Shown piece by piece: positions 34,944 to 43,858 of a stretch of DNA of 64,000 bases. The notes below the pieces were generated by a model. The model had not been told where the DNA came from. It was given only the letters and a program-made list of their open reading frames with translations, and ran no database searches. Each line of letters starts with the position of its first letter. The first letter of the stretch is position 1. This DNA is from Bacteroidota bacterium (GTDB taxonomy: Bacteria; Bacteroidota; Bacteroidia; Flavobacteriales; Flavobacteriaceae): NCBI GenBank assembly GCA_023434025.1, contig JAEYTL010000028.1, positions 150,498 through 214,497 on the forward strand. The letters run 5' to 3'. A program made the translations under genes and the position numbers.

Positions 34944-35019
34944 TTTTAATAAAATTTATTCAAAAATAAATAAAATTAAATTATTAATCAACATAATTTA
35001 TATTAAATGAAAAAAAGTA

Positions 35020-35044
35020 TAAAAAAACGTTCGTAAGAACGTTT
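35020..35044 (-). terminator. Terminator after the first DUF2805 gene
   Basis: An 8-bp stem AAACGTTC / GAACGTTT with loop GTAA; on the minus strand it is followed by five or more T residues. Confidence 0.8.
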
Positions 35045-35062
35045 GTGTGGGTTTTAAGAAAT

Positions 35063-35338
35063 TTACCGTTTTGAAATTTTGTTGCCGGTTATCTGTCGTT
35101 GCAGTGAGCATTTGAAGCGGTCAATTCCGGACAGCCGGCGTTTTGCGTGTTTTGTACTTCGGCCCTGTACTCTTTTTCTCCACATTTTAAAACTGGTAGG
35201 TTTCATCTCCCGACGCATCAGTTCAATGGTTTGCTGTTCAGAAATACCGAATTGAAATGTGATGGCTTCAAAGGGCGTGCGGTCTTCCCAGGCCATTTCG
35301 ATAATCCGGTCAATTTCTTTTTCAGAAAAAGTTTGCAT
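35063..35338 (-). CDS. TIGR03643/DUF2805 family protein
   Basis: The frame runs further upstream, but the ATG at 35338 gives the usual start MQTFSEKEIDRIIEMAWEDR. The family core continues TPFEAITFQFGISEQQTIEL and MRREMKPTSFKMWRKRVQGR, followed by a strongly basic tail. 91 residues, no known function. The HTH-like helical content with a basic tail suggests nucleic-acid binding, which is inference. A paralog lies 73 bases upstream of its start on the same strand. Confidence 0.78.
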   Translation of the reverse strand: MQTFSEKEIDRIIEMAWEDRTPFEAITFQFGISEQQTIELMRREMKPTSFKMWRKRVQGRSTKHAKRRLSGIDRFKCSLQRQITGNKISKR

Positions 35339-35370
35339 AAACCGTTGTTTGTTTCGGGCAAAGTACGTTA

Positions 35371-35402
35371 TAAAAACAAAAAACTCTTGTTGAACAAGAG
35401 TT
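35371..35402 (-). terminator. Terminator between the two DUF2805 genes
   Basis: AACTCTTGTT and AACAAGAGTT flank a single G (35382-35402), giving an 8-bp stem with a short loop, with A residues upstream on the plus strand. Confidence 0.75.
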
Positions 35403-35411
35403 AAATTATGT

Positions 35412-35687
35412 TTAATCAAATTTATTTTTGATGTAATACTTGCTGTCTAAATCATCATCAAAATCATCCATAATGGGTTTTGGCTTTGGCTTGCTGGCCG
35501 TAACTTTCTTTTTCCAAAGCTCAAAATTGTCTTTAGATAGTCGTTTTCTCATAATCTCGGTCACTTCGTTTTCAGAAATTCCGAATTCAACTTTAAGTAC
35601 TTCAAAAGGTTTTCTTTCCTCTTGAGCCATACTGACAACGCGTTCTATTTCCTCGTTAGTCAGTTCCACTCTTTTACTTTTTTTCAT
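35412..35687 (-). CDS. TIGR03643/DUF2805 family protein (paralog)
   Basis: A 91-residue relative of the 35063-35338 protein. Shared core: EEIERVVSMAQEERKPFEVL then FGISENEVTEIMRKRLSKDN and FELWKKKV. Its tail is different, first Lys-Pro repeats (SKPKPKPIMDDFDDD) and then an acidic end. The two genes are arranged in tandem with a terminator between them, so each is transcribed alone or with partial readthrough. Function unknown. Confidence 0.75.
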   Translation of the reverse strand: MKKSKRVELTNEEIERVVSMAQEERKPFEVLKVEFGISENEVTEIMRKRLSKDNFELWKKKVTASKPKPKPIMDDFDDDLDSKYYIKNKFD

Positions 35688-35788
35688 TAGTTCAAAAGCA
35701 CAATTAATATTTATTTTTTAGTTTCAATTTCTTACTCAATATTACTAAAAAAATAAATTACTTTTTCAATTGGTATTATTTTTTTTAG

Positions 35789-36613
35789 TTAAACTTCCGG
35801 AGAGCGGTATTTTTGAAATGGAATTTTCAGCAGGTTTATCAGTTTATTGTGCTCTTCGGGTTTCATGTGGGTGTCAACGCCGTAGATGATTTTTTCACGG
35901 TCCAGGTAGGAATAAGTGCCGAAAATCCTGTCCCATACCGAAAAAATATTTCCATAATTACTATCGGTATAAGGCAATTTATAATGATGATGAACTTTGT
36001 GCATATCCGGTGAGATAATAATATAACTGAGTAATTTATCCCATTTTTTGGGTAGAGGAATATTAGCATGGTTAAACTGAGAAAAAACAACAGATAACGA
36101 CTGGTATAAAAAAACCATCCACATGGGCGAGCCTACTATCAGAACTCCAAGTACTGTAAAGACAAACCGAATAACACTTTCTCCGGGGTGGTGCCGGTTG
36201 GCTGAAGTGGTATCTATCCAGGTATCGGTATGGTGAATGAGGTGAAAACGCCATAAAAAACGGACTTTGTGCTCAATGAAATGCACCAGATACGCCCCGA
36301 TTAAATCAAGCAATAGTAAGCCAACCAGGGTATAAATCCAACTATTCATGTGTGGAAGCCATTGCAGGATTCCGAAGTTTTGTTGAGTGGCAAAATCAGC
36401 AGCCAGCAGTAAAATAAATGCCATGACAAAATTTACCACCACAGTTGTGAAGGTAAAAAAGAGATTAATACCGGCATGATTGATCTTGTTGTATTGAAAC
36501 CTGAAAAGCGGAAAAGCATTTTCAATCAGCCAAAAGACGGTGATTCCACCTACTAAAATTATGCCTCTGTGGAGGGGGGGGATGGTTTCAAAATAATCAA
36601 TAAGTGTATTCAT
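35789..36613 (-). CDS. Sterol desaturase / fatty-acid hydroxylase family membrane protein
   Basis: A di-iron membrane enzyme with four or five helices and the eight-His pattern: HFIEHKVRFLWRFHLIHHTD, NRHHPGES and MHKVHHHY. The family hydroxylates lipids or carotenoids. Start at 36613 (MNTLIDYFETIPPLHRG). 274 residues. The AlkB-type gene starts 40 bases upstream of it on the same strand. The substrate in this organism is not known. Confidence 0.85.
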   Translation of the reverse strand: MNTLIDYFETIPPLHRGIILVGGITVFWLIENAFPLFRFQYNKINHAGINLFFTFTTVVVNFVMAFILLLAADFATQQNFGILQWLPHMNSWIYTLVGLLLLDLIGAYLVHFIEHKVRFLWRFHLIHHTDTWIDTTSANRHHPGESVIRFVFTVLGVLIVGSPMWMVFLYQSLSVVFSQFNHANIPLPKKWDKLLSYIIISPDMHKVHHHYKLPYTDSNYGNIFSVWDRIFGTYSYLDREKIIYGVDTHMKPEEHNKLINLLKIPFQKYRSPEV

Positions 36614-36652
36614 TGAAATGATTTTTTTACTAAAATACTAAAAAATACAAAA

Positions 36653-37255
36653 TTATCGAATGACCCTGAAAGTCAGGTTGATTCTGGGGCTTACCGGTTT
36701 ATCGGTTTTGGGAATCTGGTGTTTCCAAAAATGTTGTGTGCTACCTTTCATCAGTAACAGGCTGCCGTGCTCCAGTTTGATTTTTAATCGTGCTTCCCTG
36801 ATGGAATTGTGTTGCAGGTGAAACATTCTTTCTGCTCCGAAGCTCACCGATGCAATAACGGGATTTTGTCCTAATTCTTTTTCGTCATCTGCATGCCATC
36901 CGTTACTGTCTTTTCCGTTGCGGTATAAGTTTAAAAGAACTGTGGTGAAGTTTTCCGGGCAAACTTCTTCAACTTCATGTTTTATATGCATCAATAATGG
37001 ATTCCATTTGTGCGGATGCATCACAATGTTGGAGTAAGAATAGGTTCTGCCGTCATTTCCAAACAAAGCCGTGAGGCGGGGCTGGGAATGTGTTTTTCCA
37101 AAAACGGTAATGTTGTCCTGTTGCCAGGGGATTTCATTTTTTAGTTTTTCAAACAATACATTGGCTTTTTCAACGGCAAAAAATCCGGGGTAATAATGTA
37201 TATCAGCGTCCGGCAGGTTGAAAACTGTTTTTTCTATAGGAAACAAGGTATTCAT
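36653..37255 (-). CDS. AlkB-like 2-oxoglutarate/Fe(II) dioxygenase
   Basis: This enzyme family demethylates alkylated bases (1-methyladenine, 3-methylcytosine). The iron ligands are HADDE (H and D in SNGWHADDEKELG) and the distal His in FWKHQIPKT, with the 2-oxoglutarate Arg in SPRINLTFRVI. 200 residues match the human ALKBH2/3-like short form common in bacteria. A terminator separates it from aqpZ. Confidence 0.88.
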   Translation of the reverse strand: MNTLFPIEKTVFNLPDADIHYYPGFFAVEKANVLFEKLKNEIPWQQDNITVFGKTHSQPRLTALFGNDGRTYSYSNIVMHPHKWNPLLMHIKHEVEEVCPENFTTVLLNLYRNGKDSNGWHADDEKELGQNPVIASVSFGAERMFHLQHNSIREARLKIKLEHGSLLLMKGSTQHFWKHQIPKTDKPVSPRINLTFRVIR

Positions 37256-37260
37256 TTTGT

Positions 37261-37298
37261 AAAAATAAAAAAAAGCGACAGAGCTACCTATCGCTTTT
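37261..37298 (-). terminator. Terminator downstream of aqpZ
   Basis: An 8-bp stem AAAAGCGA / TCGCTTTT with a 12-base loop; on the minus strand it runs into a long T tract. Confidence 0.75.
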
Positions 37299-37323
37299 GA
37301 GAAAAAGTGAGATCAGAAAAAGG

Positions 37324-38031
37324 TTAATTTTCCCGGTTTTGCAACATGTTTTTATAAAGGAGCCCGGCAACAACAGCTCCTAAAACAGGGGCAAGCCAGA
37401 ACAGCCAGAGTTGTCCTAGGGGTTCTCCTCCGGCAAAGATGGCCTGAGAAGTAGATCTGGCCGGATTTACAGATGTATTGGTAATCGGAATACTGATCAG
37501 GTGAATCAGTGTCAGAGCCAAACCGATGGCGATGCCGGCAAATTTTCCGTTTGCAGGTCTGTCGGTAGCTCCCAAAATAACCAAAAGAAAAAACAGAGTC
37601 AATATAAATTCAGTGACAAATGATGCAGCCATAGAATAGCCGGATGGTGAAAAAGACCCGTAGCCATTAGAAGCAAAAGCACCTGCTTTGGTATTGTCTA
37701 TCCCCAGAAAACTGTCGTGACCGTTTAAAATAAAGTACAGTGTTCCGGCAGCTGCTAATGCTCCGATGCATTGTGAAACGATATAAGGAATCAGTTCCTT
37801 GGCCTCAAAACGACCACCGGCCCATAATCCTAAAGAAACAGCCGGGTTAAAATGACCGCCTGAAATATGTCCCACCGCATAGGCCATGGTCAAAACAGTT
37901 AAACCGAATGCTAATGAAACACCGGCAAAGCCAATGCCGAGATTCGGTATGCCGGCCGCAAAAAGAGCACTTCCGCATCCGCCGAAAACCAACCAATAGG
38001 TTCCGAAAAATTCTGCAAATAGTTTTTTCAT
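37324..38031 (-). CDS. aqpZ: Aquaporin Z
   Basis: A water channel with both NPA motifs: [11 protein letters not shown] and [10 protein letters not shown]. Six membrane helices and the typical opening [20 protein letters not shown] are present. The selectivity filter residues fit an aquaporin rather than a glyceroporin, with Arg after the second NPA. 235 residues. The DoxX gene lies 15 bases upstream on the same strand and may share a transcript. Confidence 0.92.
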   Translation of the reverse strand: MKKLFAEFFGTYWLVFGGCGSALFAAGIPNLGIGFAGVSLAFGLTVLTMAYAVGHISGGHFNPAVSLGLWAGGRFEAKELIPYIVSQCIGALAAAGTLYFILNGHDSFLGIDNTKAGAFASNGYGSFSPSGYSMAASFVTEFILTLFFLLVILGATDRPANGKFAGIAIGLALTLIHLISIPITNTSVNPARSTSQAIFAGGEPLGQLWLFWLAPVLGAVVAGLLYKNMLQNREN

Positions 38032-38046
38032 AATTTGTTTGTTAAG

Positions 38047-38406
38047 TTAATATTTAGTGTAAAGAAAAGCCCATAATATCAAGACCAATTGAAGGGGCAA
38101 GCGAACCAGTCTGACCCATTTTGGTAAGCCCAATGAAGCTTTTTTGTTCTGATACATGTATAGGTTTGCCGGAAAAATGGCTATAAGTAACAGAATAATT
38201 CCCCAGGCAGCTAAAGCAGTATAGGCAGGGATGCACAAGAGTACTGCCAACAATATTTCAGCTATTCCGGCAATTCCGTTTAGTAATTTTGGCTTTGAAA
38301 AATAAGGAGGGATAATTTTTAGGTAAATTCCGGGATTTCTAAAATGATTAAAACCGGCCATAAAATAGACGACCGCCATGGTGTAAAGATGCCAAGGTAA
38401 ATTCAT
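38047..38406 (-). CDS. DoxX family membrane protein
   Basis: A 119-residue protein with four membrane helices. It has the DoxX pattern: YFMAGFNHFRNPGIYLKIIP, then LLNGIAGIAEILLAVLL and FPANLYMY. Family members are linked to redox or quinone-related work, mostly uncharacterised. It lies upstream of aqpZ in the same direction. Confidence 0.8.
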   Translation of the reverse strand: MNLPWHLYTMAVVYFMAGFNHFRNPGIYLKIIPPYFSKPKLLNGIAGIAEILLAVLLCIPAYTALAAWGIILLLIAIFPANLYMYQNKKASLGLPKWVRLVRLPLQLVLILWAFLYTKY

Positions 38407-38479
38407 AAATAATCGTTAAGATTAATACGAATTTACAAAAAAAATGTTAATAAAATGAAAATGTAGAACAAATTCTACA

Positions 38480-39382
38480 TTAAAGATGTTTATTATTTTT
38501 AAGATTAACATTCATGATGATGATGGCTAAAATGATCAGAATAATCCCGAACCATTGTGTTTTGTTTACCTCTTCACTTAAAAGAAAATAAGCCATCAGA
38601 ACAGAAACAGGTAATTCTAGGGATGAAACAATGCTGCCCAATCCGATTCCGGTATAAGGAAACCCGGCATTTAATAGCATTGGAGGAATAATGGTGCCGA
38701 AAAGGGCCAAAATAATTCCCCATTTCATGAAAATTTCAACATTAAAGGGTGTGTTTTGAGTGATCAATGCAAACAGCAAAACAATAACCGCACCTCCTAA
38801 TAACATATATAAACTTCGTTGGGCTGACGAAATTCCTAAGGCTACCCGATTGGCTGTAAACATGGTTGTAGTAAAGGAAGCTGCGGCTAATATTCCCCAA
38901 AATAATCCTCTCCAGTCTAATTCAATTTCATTTTTCAGTAAGTTGGTCGCTAAAACAGTTCCAATCAAAACAATGATGACCGCTGTTATTTTTTGCAAAG
39001 AAGGCAGCTTTTTATCTAAAATCATTTCAAGCAATACCCCCATCCAAACCGTCTGCATCAACAATACGATGGCAATGGAAACATTTATATAGCGTACACA
39101 TAAATAATAAAAAACACTGGTCATTCCTAATGAAGTTCCGGCTAACATCAGCTGGAAAATGTTTTTGGAAGTTGCTTTTACGGCGGTGTTATTGTGCTTA
39201 ATCCGTTGAAAAGAATTGATGAGTAAAACCCCGATAATTCCCAATACAAATTGGGCGGTGGTTACTTCGGCAGTTGTAAAGTTTTCTTTGTAGGCCAATT
39301 TTACAAAAGTAGCCAGCATACCATAGCTCGTTGCACCTAATCCCACTAAAAAAACTCCTTTCAAAACACGATTTCCAGACAT
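38480..39382 (-). CDS. EamA/DMT-superfamily transporter
   Basis: Ten membrane helices in two EamA halves (about 5-145 and 155-295). The opening KGVFLVGLGATSYGMLATFV and the second half LGSIVSSLELPVSVLMAYFL with SEEVNKTQWFGIILI are typical. 300 residues. It probably exports a small metabolite, such as an amino acid or nucleotide derivative; substrate not predictable. Confidence 0.87.
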   Translation of the reverse strand: MSGNRVLKGVFLVGLGATSYGMLATFVKLAYKENFTTAEVTTAQFVLGIIGVLLINSFQRIKHNNTAVKATSKNIFQLMLAGTSLGMTSVFYYLCVRYINVSIAIVLLMQTVWMGVLLEMILDKKLPSLQKITAVIIVLIGTVLATNLLKNEIELDWRGLFWGILAAASFTTTMFTANRVALGISSAQRSLYMLLGGAVIVLLFALITQNTPFNVEIFMKWGIILALFGTIIPPMLLNAGFPYTGIGLGSIVSSLELPVSVLMAYFLLSEEVNKTQWFGIILIILAIIIMNVNLKNNKHL

Positions 39383-39573
39383 AATTTAATTTTTAAAAAG
39401 CCGGCAAAGATAGGGAAAAATTTCAGGTTTCTGGTTGATGTGGACTAAGAACGGAAATATTAGCAAAATGAATCCTCTTACCTGTTTTTTGTTAGGACCA
39501 AAGTGGTATTTTGAAATTTTAGCCCAGCAGATACTAATTTGATATTTTTTTAGTTTGAAATAAAAAATGTTCA

Positions 39574-40167
39574 GTGAGAAAATTGGTTTTACTTTTCGTG
39601 TTGTCTTTTGTATGCTGCCATCATACCTCTCCTGCAGAAGAGGCAAAAGAGTATGCGTCTTATCATAGTGAGGCTCTGTCATACTGCCGGGAAAATCAGT
39701 TTAATCAGGATTTTTATTTTCTGTTAGACCTGGGTATTCATTCCGGAAAAAACCGCTTTTTTGTATATGATTTTAAAACAGGGAAAATCAGCCACCGGAA
39801 TATAGTAACACACGGTGCTTGCGATGTGTTTCAGGACAACCCCGAAAAATATAAGAAAGCCATATTCAGCAATCAACCGGAAAGCCATTGTTCGATGAAA
39901 GGGAAGTTTAGAATAGGAAAACGCGACTACAGTTCGTGGGGTATCAACGTGAAATATTGGCTTCATGGTTTGGAACCAACCAATACCAATGCGGTAAAAC
40001 GAGTGGTGGTTTTGCATTCCTGGACAGCAGTTTCCAACAAAGAAATTTTTCCGGGATATTTACCGTTGAGTTGGGGATGTCCTGCTGTTTCCGATGAATT
40101 TATGCAGGTTTTAGACGATAAACTGAAAACAGTTCAAAAGCCTGTTTTGCTGTGGATTATCGAATAA
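39574..40167 (+). CDS. Murein L,D-transpeptidase catalytic-domain family protein
   Basis: A GTG start at 39574 gives a signal peptide with Cys residues near its end (FVLSFVCCHH), possibly a lipoprotein. The catalytic region is VVLHSWTAVSNKEIFPGY then LSWGCPAVSDEFM, with the Cys in SWGCP as nucleophile and the preceding His. The text LLDLGIHSGKNRFFVYDFKT is the family signature. 197 residues. The protein likely modifies peptidoglycan cross-links in the periplasm. Confidence 0.82.
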   Translation: MRKLVLLFVLSFVCCHHTSPAEEAKEYASYHSEALSYCRENQFNQDFYFLLDLGIHSGKNRFFVYDFKTGKISHRNIVTHGACDVFQDNPEKYKKAIFSNQPESHCSMKGKFRIGKRDYSSWGINVKYWLHGLEPTNTNAVKRVVVLHSWTAVSNKEIFPGYLPLSWGCPAVSDEFMQVLDDKLKTVQKPVLLWIIE

Positions 40168-40169
40168 AT

Positions 40170-40775
40170 TTAATCCCGGTCGATGCTGTAAATAATTTTA
40201 TCTTCTTTCATTTTAATCAATTCTGATTTTTTGAACCCTGAAATAACGGTTTCATACTTTTCAGGTCGGTTTAAGCCGAATGATTTTGTGAATTTGGTTA
40301 CGGTTTCTTTGTTTTTCTGAACAAAAACGGAATCATTTTTAACGGAGTAAACTTTCATACAGGAATAAAGACCTGGTTCTACATCATAAAAATAAACATC
40401 ACCTTTATGAGGGCTCTGAATGTATTCTGATTCTTTTCTCTCAGTAATATTGCTTGCTTCAATACTGTAAATGATTAAAATACAGAGTAGAATTGTGCCG
40501 GTAAATGATTTTTTCGGAATAGAGACATTGTTTTTAAAATTAGATAAATGAAGCTTCAGTTTATCGTTTAATTTTTTTGATTTGGTATGTGCTCCGCAAT
40601 ATTCACAATCAGCTTCTCCTTTCTTGCCCAAAGGAAACATCGGAATCCAAAAAACATGAAAGTACCGATAATATACATGCAGGAGGGTGCTATTATATTC
40701 ATGACAGGTAGTGCACTTGTAATTGACTGCTGAAAAAGTTTTTAACGCTTTCTTTGTAATTCCGAAGATAATCAT
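40170..40775 (-). CDS. Zinc-ribbon membrane protein of unknown function
   Basis: A double CxxC zinc ribbon opens the protein (CTTCHEYNSTLLHVYYR, then CEYCGAH at about 57). One membrane helix (about 93-107) leads to a C-terminal domain of about 90 residues (GDVYFYDVEPGLYSCMKVYS). 201 residues. The zinc-ribbon start FGITKKALKTF resembles small zinc_ribbon proteins of Bacteroidota. It is followed downstream by the L,D-transpeptidase on the opposite strand; the DUF2721 gene lies 3 bases upstream of its start. Confidence 0.6.
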   Translation of the reverse strand: MIIFGITKKALKTFSAVNYKCTTCHEYNSTLLHVYYRYFHVFWIPMFPLGKKGEADCEYCGAHTKSKKLNDKLKLHLSNFKNNVSIPKKSFTGTILLCILIIYSIEASNITERKESEYIQSPHKGDVYFYDVEPGLYSCMKVYSVKNDSVFVQKNKETVTKFTKSFGLNRPEKYETVISGFKKSELIKMKEDKIIYSIDRD

Positions 40776-40777
40776 AA

Positions 40778-41167
40778 TTATTCTGTTAAATCTTTTAAAT
40801 GCACCCGCAACGCTTTTACTGAAATACTGATTTCCCAGAAAGAAATACCCAGTGAAATTAACAGGGTTAACAAACTTCCGCCAAAGAGGATAATGCCGGG
40901 CAGTTGGTATTCAAAAAACAACACCAGCATGGCAAACACCGATAAAAACAAACTTAAAACGCCGGCCAGTTGCATATAACGGATCAGGGTTAACCGCAGG
41001 TTTAGATTGGCAATTTCAATCAAAATGCTTTTGTTTTCTTTTTCATCATAGGTTTTTTTTAAGCCTCTTACTATTTGAGCAATGGTTAAAAACCGGTTGG
41101 TGTAAGCCAGTAAAATCAACGAAGTGGCAGAAAAGAGCAAGGCGGGGGTGTCGATGGTGAGGGTCAT
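40778..41167 (-). CDS. DUF2721 family membrane protein
   Basis: A 129-residue protein with three membrane helices. Family phrases: TPALLFSATSLILLAYTNRF and AQIVRGLKKTYDEKENK, then LSLFLSVFAMLVLFFEY. Function unknown; such proteins are common in Bacteroidota and cyanobacteria. It is closely followed by the zinc-ribbon gene, probably as an operon. Confidence 0.75.
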   Translation of the reverse strand: MTLTIDTPALLFSATSLILLAYTNRFLTIAQIVRGLKKTYDEKENKSILIEIANLNLRLTLIRYMQLAGVLSLFLSVFAMLVLFFEYQLPGIILFGGSLLTLLISLGISFWEISISVKALRVHLKDLTE

Positions 41168-41275
41168 TTTTTGTTTCAGGTTTCAGGTTCAAAGTTCGTT
41201 AATCTTGATTCAAAGTTCAATGTTTTTCATTCAAAATTTGTTTTTTAACCGGACAAATATATGTCAAAGCCTCTT

Positions 41276-41722
41276 TTATTTAACAATTTTAAAAATCTCA
41301 ATTTCCTTCTGGTGTTTTAAAGTAACTGTTTCAGCTTCTCTATTCAAAATAAAATCAATATCTAAGTGGGTAACCTCAAAACTGATTTCAGTGATATACC
41401 TGTTCGAAACATTTGAAAAACCGGATTCTATTTCTTTGGTGTCTGAAATAAGTTCTAGTTCATTTTTATTTCCTTCAAAGAGAATTTCACATCCTTTAAA
41501 CGTTTTAATTTTCATCGTACCAATAACAATCAGGTCGAGAAAAGTGTAATCAGAAAGTTCATGGATTTCTGCCCAAATCCCGCCGTTTACTGAAGTAGCA
41601 ATTTTTTCACCTTTTACATTTTCAATTTTACTTTCTGTTATGGTGTCAACATGGGTTCTTTGCATGGCCTTCACGTTTCCCAAATCGGCCAAAAGAAGGT
41701 CAATTTTTTTAAAAAGATTCAT
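41276..41722 (-). CDS. Hypothetical cytoplasmic protein (148 aa)
   Basis: No signal or membrane segment. It is beta-rich, with TITESKIENVKGEKIATSVN, FLDLIVIGTMKIKTFKGCEI and ITEISFEVTHLDIDFILNRE. I recognise no family. It lies between the htpG terminator and the DUF2721 gene on the minus strand. The codon use looks like that of neighbouring genes, and there is no sign of transfer. Confidence 0.55.
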   Translation of the reverse strand: MNLFKKIDLLLADLGNVKAMQRTHVDTITESKIENVKGEKIATSVNGGIWAEIHELSDYTFLDLIVIGTMKIKTFKGCEILFEGNKNELELISDTKEIESGFSNVSNRYITEISFEVTHLDIDFILNREAETVTLKHQKEIEIFKIVK

Positions 41723-41749
41723 TTGTTAAGAATTTTTTTCAAATATAAA

Positions 41750-41772
41750 AAAACCTGCACGTTTCCGTACAG
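41750..41772 (-). terminator. Terminator of htpG
   Basis: On the minus strand CCTGTACG and CGTGCAGG pair around a GAAA tetraloop (one T-G pair), followed by a T tract. Confidence 0.85.
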
Positions 41773-41803
41773 GCTTCTAAATTCTGATTTTTAAACTCTA
41801 AAT

Positions 41804-43687
41804 TTACTTAATCATCTCAAAGCTCCGTTTTACAAAAGCTGTTAACTCTTCGCCTTTTAGTAATCCTTGCGAGATTTTGGCTAAGTCCATCGCTTGTTTC
41901 ACCAGGTGCTCCTGAGCCGATTTGTCTTCGGTGTTTAAAATAGTGATCGCCAGATTAGAATTGGTATTGACCACCAGGTTATACATTTCCGGGAAGTTCC
42001 CCATGCCAAACATACCGCCGCCGGTCTGACTCATTTCTTTCATTCGTCGCATAAATTCCGGTTGTGTAATCATGAAGGGTGCCGCATTGCTGTCCATGGC
42101 TTCCAATTGAACGGTGTAGGTTGTTTTGGGAACTAATTCCTCTAAAACGGTTTTCAGTTTGGTTGATTCTTCTTCCGATAATTTTGAAATTTGTGTATCT
42201 TCTTTTTGAATTAATTTGTCAATATGATCTGAATCCACACGCACAAATGTCAGGTTTTCATTGTCGGCTTCTAATTTCTGAATCAGATGCGATACAATCG
42301 GACTGTCTAACAGCAGTACTTCATAACCTTTTTCTCGGGCAATGTCAATATAACTGTGTTGTGTTTCTTTGTTGGAAGCGTATAGAGCAACTGTTTTTCC
42401 GTTTTTGTCAGTTTGATTGGCGGCGATTTTTTCTTTTAATTCGGCTAAAGTAAAATAGTGCTCATCAACGGTTGGATACAATACAAAATCGCCTGCTTTT
42501 TCATAGAATTTCGGTTCAGACAGCATACCGTATTCCAATACAATTTTGATGTCGTTCCATTTTTGCTCAAAATCTTCACGGTTCTCGTTGAATAAGGATT
42601 TCAGCTTATCGGCCACTTTTCGGGTGATGTAGTTGGAAATCTTTTTCACGTTGCCGTCTGATTGCAAATACGAACGCGAAACGTTTAACGGAATATCCGG
42701 CGAATCAATTACACCGCGAAGCATCACCAGGAATTCGGGAACAATACCTTCTACATTATCGGTTACAAAAACCTGATTCTGGTATAATTGAATTTTATCT
42801 TTTTGCATTTGTAAATCGGCCGACATTTTCGGGAAATACAAAATTCCGGTCAGGTTAAACGGATAATCCACATTTAAATGAATGCTGAACAACGGATCTT
42901 CAAACTGCATCGGATACAGTTCGCGGTAAAACGATTTATAATCGTCGTCTTTCAGTTCTGTTGGAGCTTTGGTCCAGGCAGGAGCAGGGTTGTTGATGAT
43001 GTTGTCCACCTCAATTTCCTCAGCTTTGTAATCTTCAGGAGCATTTTCCGGTTTGGGGAGCGTTTCCTTTTTGGTTCCGAATTTAATCGGCACCGGCATG
43101 AATTTGTTGTATTTTGTCAACAATTCACGGATTTTGAATTCTTCTAAAAACTCTACGGAATCATCTGCTATATGAAGAATAATTTCGGTTCCCCGGTCCG
43201 TTTTATCGTGTGGAACTAACGTAAATTCCGGGCTGCCGTCACATGTCCAGTGAGCGGCTGGTTCATCTTTATAGGATTTGGTGATAATCTCCACCTTGGA
43301 AGCCACCATAAAAGCCGAATAAAATCCGAGCCCGAAATGACCGATGATACCTGAATCTTTGGCAGTGTCTTTGTATTTTTCTAAAAACTCCTCGGCACCG
43401 GAGAAGGCCACCTGGTTGATGTATTTTTCCACTTCCCCGGCTGTCATCCCCAAACCTTGGTCAATGATGTGCAGTTTTTTATTCTCTTTGTCAATTTTAA
43501 CTTCAATTATTGGGTTGCCATATTCCACTTTGGCTTCACCGACAGAAGTTAAATGCTTTAGTTTTAAAGTGGCATCAGTGGCGTTTGATACCAATTCACG
43601 AAGAAAAATTTCGTGATCACTGTATAAAAACTTTTTGATTAAAGGAAAGATGTTTTCTACAGAAACATTAATTTTTCCGGTTGTCAT
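41804..43687 (-). CDS. htpG: Molecular chaperone HtpG (Hsp90)
   Basis: The GHKL ATPase domain shows ELVSNATDATLKL, DQGLGMTAGEVEKYI and IGHFGLGFYSAFMVASKVE. The middle domain includes SYLQSDGNVKKISNYI and GVIDSPDIPLNVSR (the catalytic Arg of Hsp90s), and a C-terminal dimer domain ends LLKGEELTAFVKRSFEMIK. 627 residues. The N-terminal lid and middle domains are normal. It is transcribed alone and ends at its own terminator. Confidence 0.95.
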   Translation of the reverse strand: MTTGKINVSVENIFPLIKKFLYSDHEIFLRELVSNATDATLKLKHLTSVGEAKVEYGNPIIEVKIDKENKKLHIIDQGLGMTAGEVEKYINQVAFSGAEEFLEKYKDTAKDSGIIGHFGLGFYSAFMVASKVEIITKSYKDEPAAHWTCDGSPEFTLVPHDKTDRGTEIILHIADDSVEFLEEFKIRELLTKYNKFMPVPIKFGTKKETLPKPENAPEDYKAEEIEVDNIINNPAPAWTKAPTELKDDDYKSFYRELYPMQFEDPLFSIHLNVDYPFNLTGILYFPKMSADLQMQKDKIQLYQNQVFVTDNVEGIVPEFLVMLRGVIDSPDIPLNVSRSYLQSDGNVKKISNYITRKVADKLKSLFNENREDFEQKWNDIKIVLEYGMLSEPKFYEKAGDFVLYPTVDEHYFTLAELKEKIAANQTDKNGKTVALYASNKETQHSYIDIAREKGYEVLLLDSPIVSHLIQKLEADNENLTFVRVDSDHIDKLIQKEDTQISKLSEEESTKLKTVLEELVPKTTYTVQLEAMDSNAAPFMITQPEFMRRMKEMSQTGGGMFGMGNFPEMYNLVVNTNSNLAITILNTEDKSAQEHLVKQAMDLAKISQGLLKGEELTAFVKRSFEMIK

Positions 43688-43824
43688 ATTTTGAATTTTA
43701 AGTTAAACATTATTGCTTTTCAGTTAGCAAAAGCAATACCAATTCATAAAATATGACAAATTGACGTAGAACAAGTTTGACAAAAAAAGAAGTTAAATAA
43801 ATTAAAAAGAATTTGAATTGCCTT

Positions 43825-43832
43825 TATCTTTG
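43825..43832 (+). promoter_or_regulatory. -7 promoter element before the lipocalin-like gene
   Basis: TATCTTTG matches TAnnTTTG, 26 bases before the ATG at 43859. No clear -33 element is visible at the expected distance. Confidence 0.4.
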
Positions 43833-43858
43833 CAGGGTAAACTTTAAATGAATATAAA

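Noticed and set aside
39386..39682. Minus-strand open frame of 98 codons upstream of the EamA gene
   Set aside because: It overlaps the start of the L,D-transpeptidase on the plus strand, has no recognisable domain, and its text is irregular; the plus-strand gene is clearly real.
41168..41275. TTTCAGGTTTCAGGTTCAAAGTTC-like degenerate repeats before the DUF2721 gene
   Set aside because: Short, imperfect and common in AT-rich intergenic DNA; no dyad or known element could be supported.
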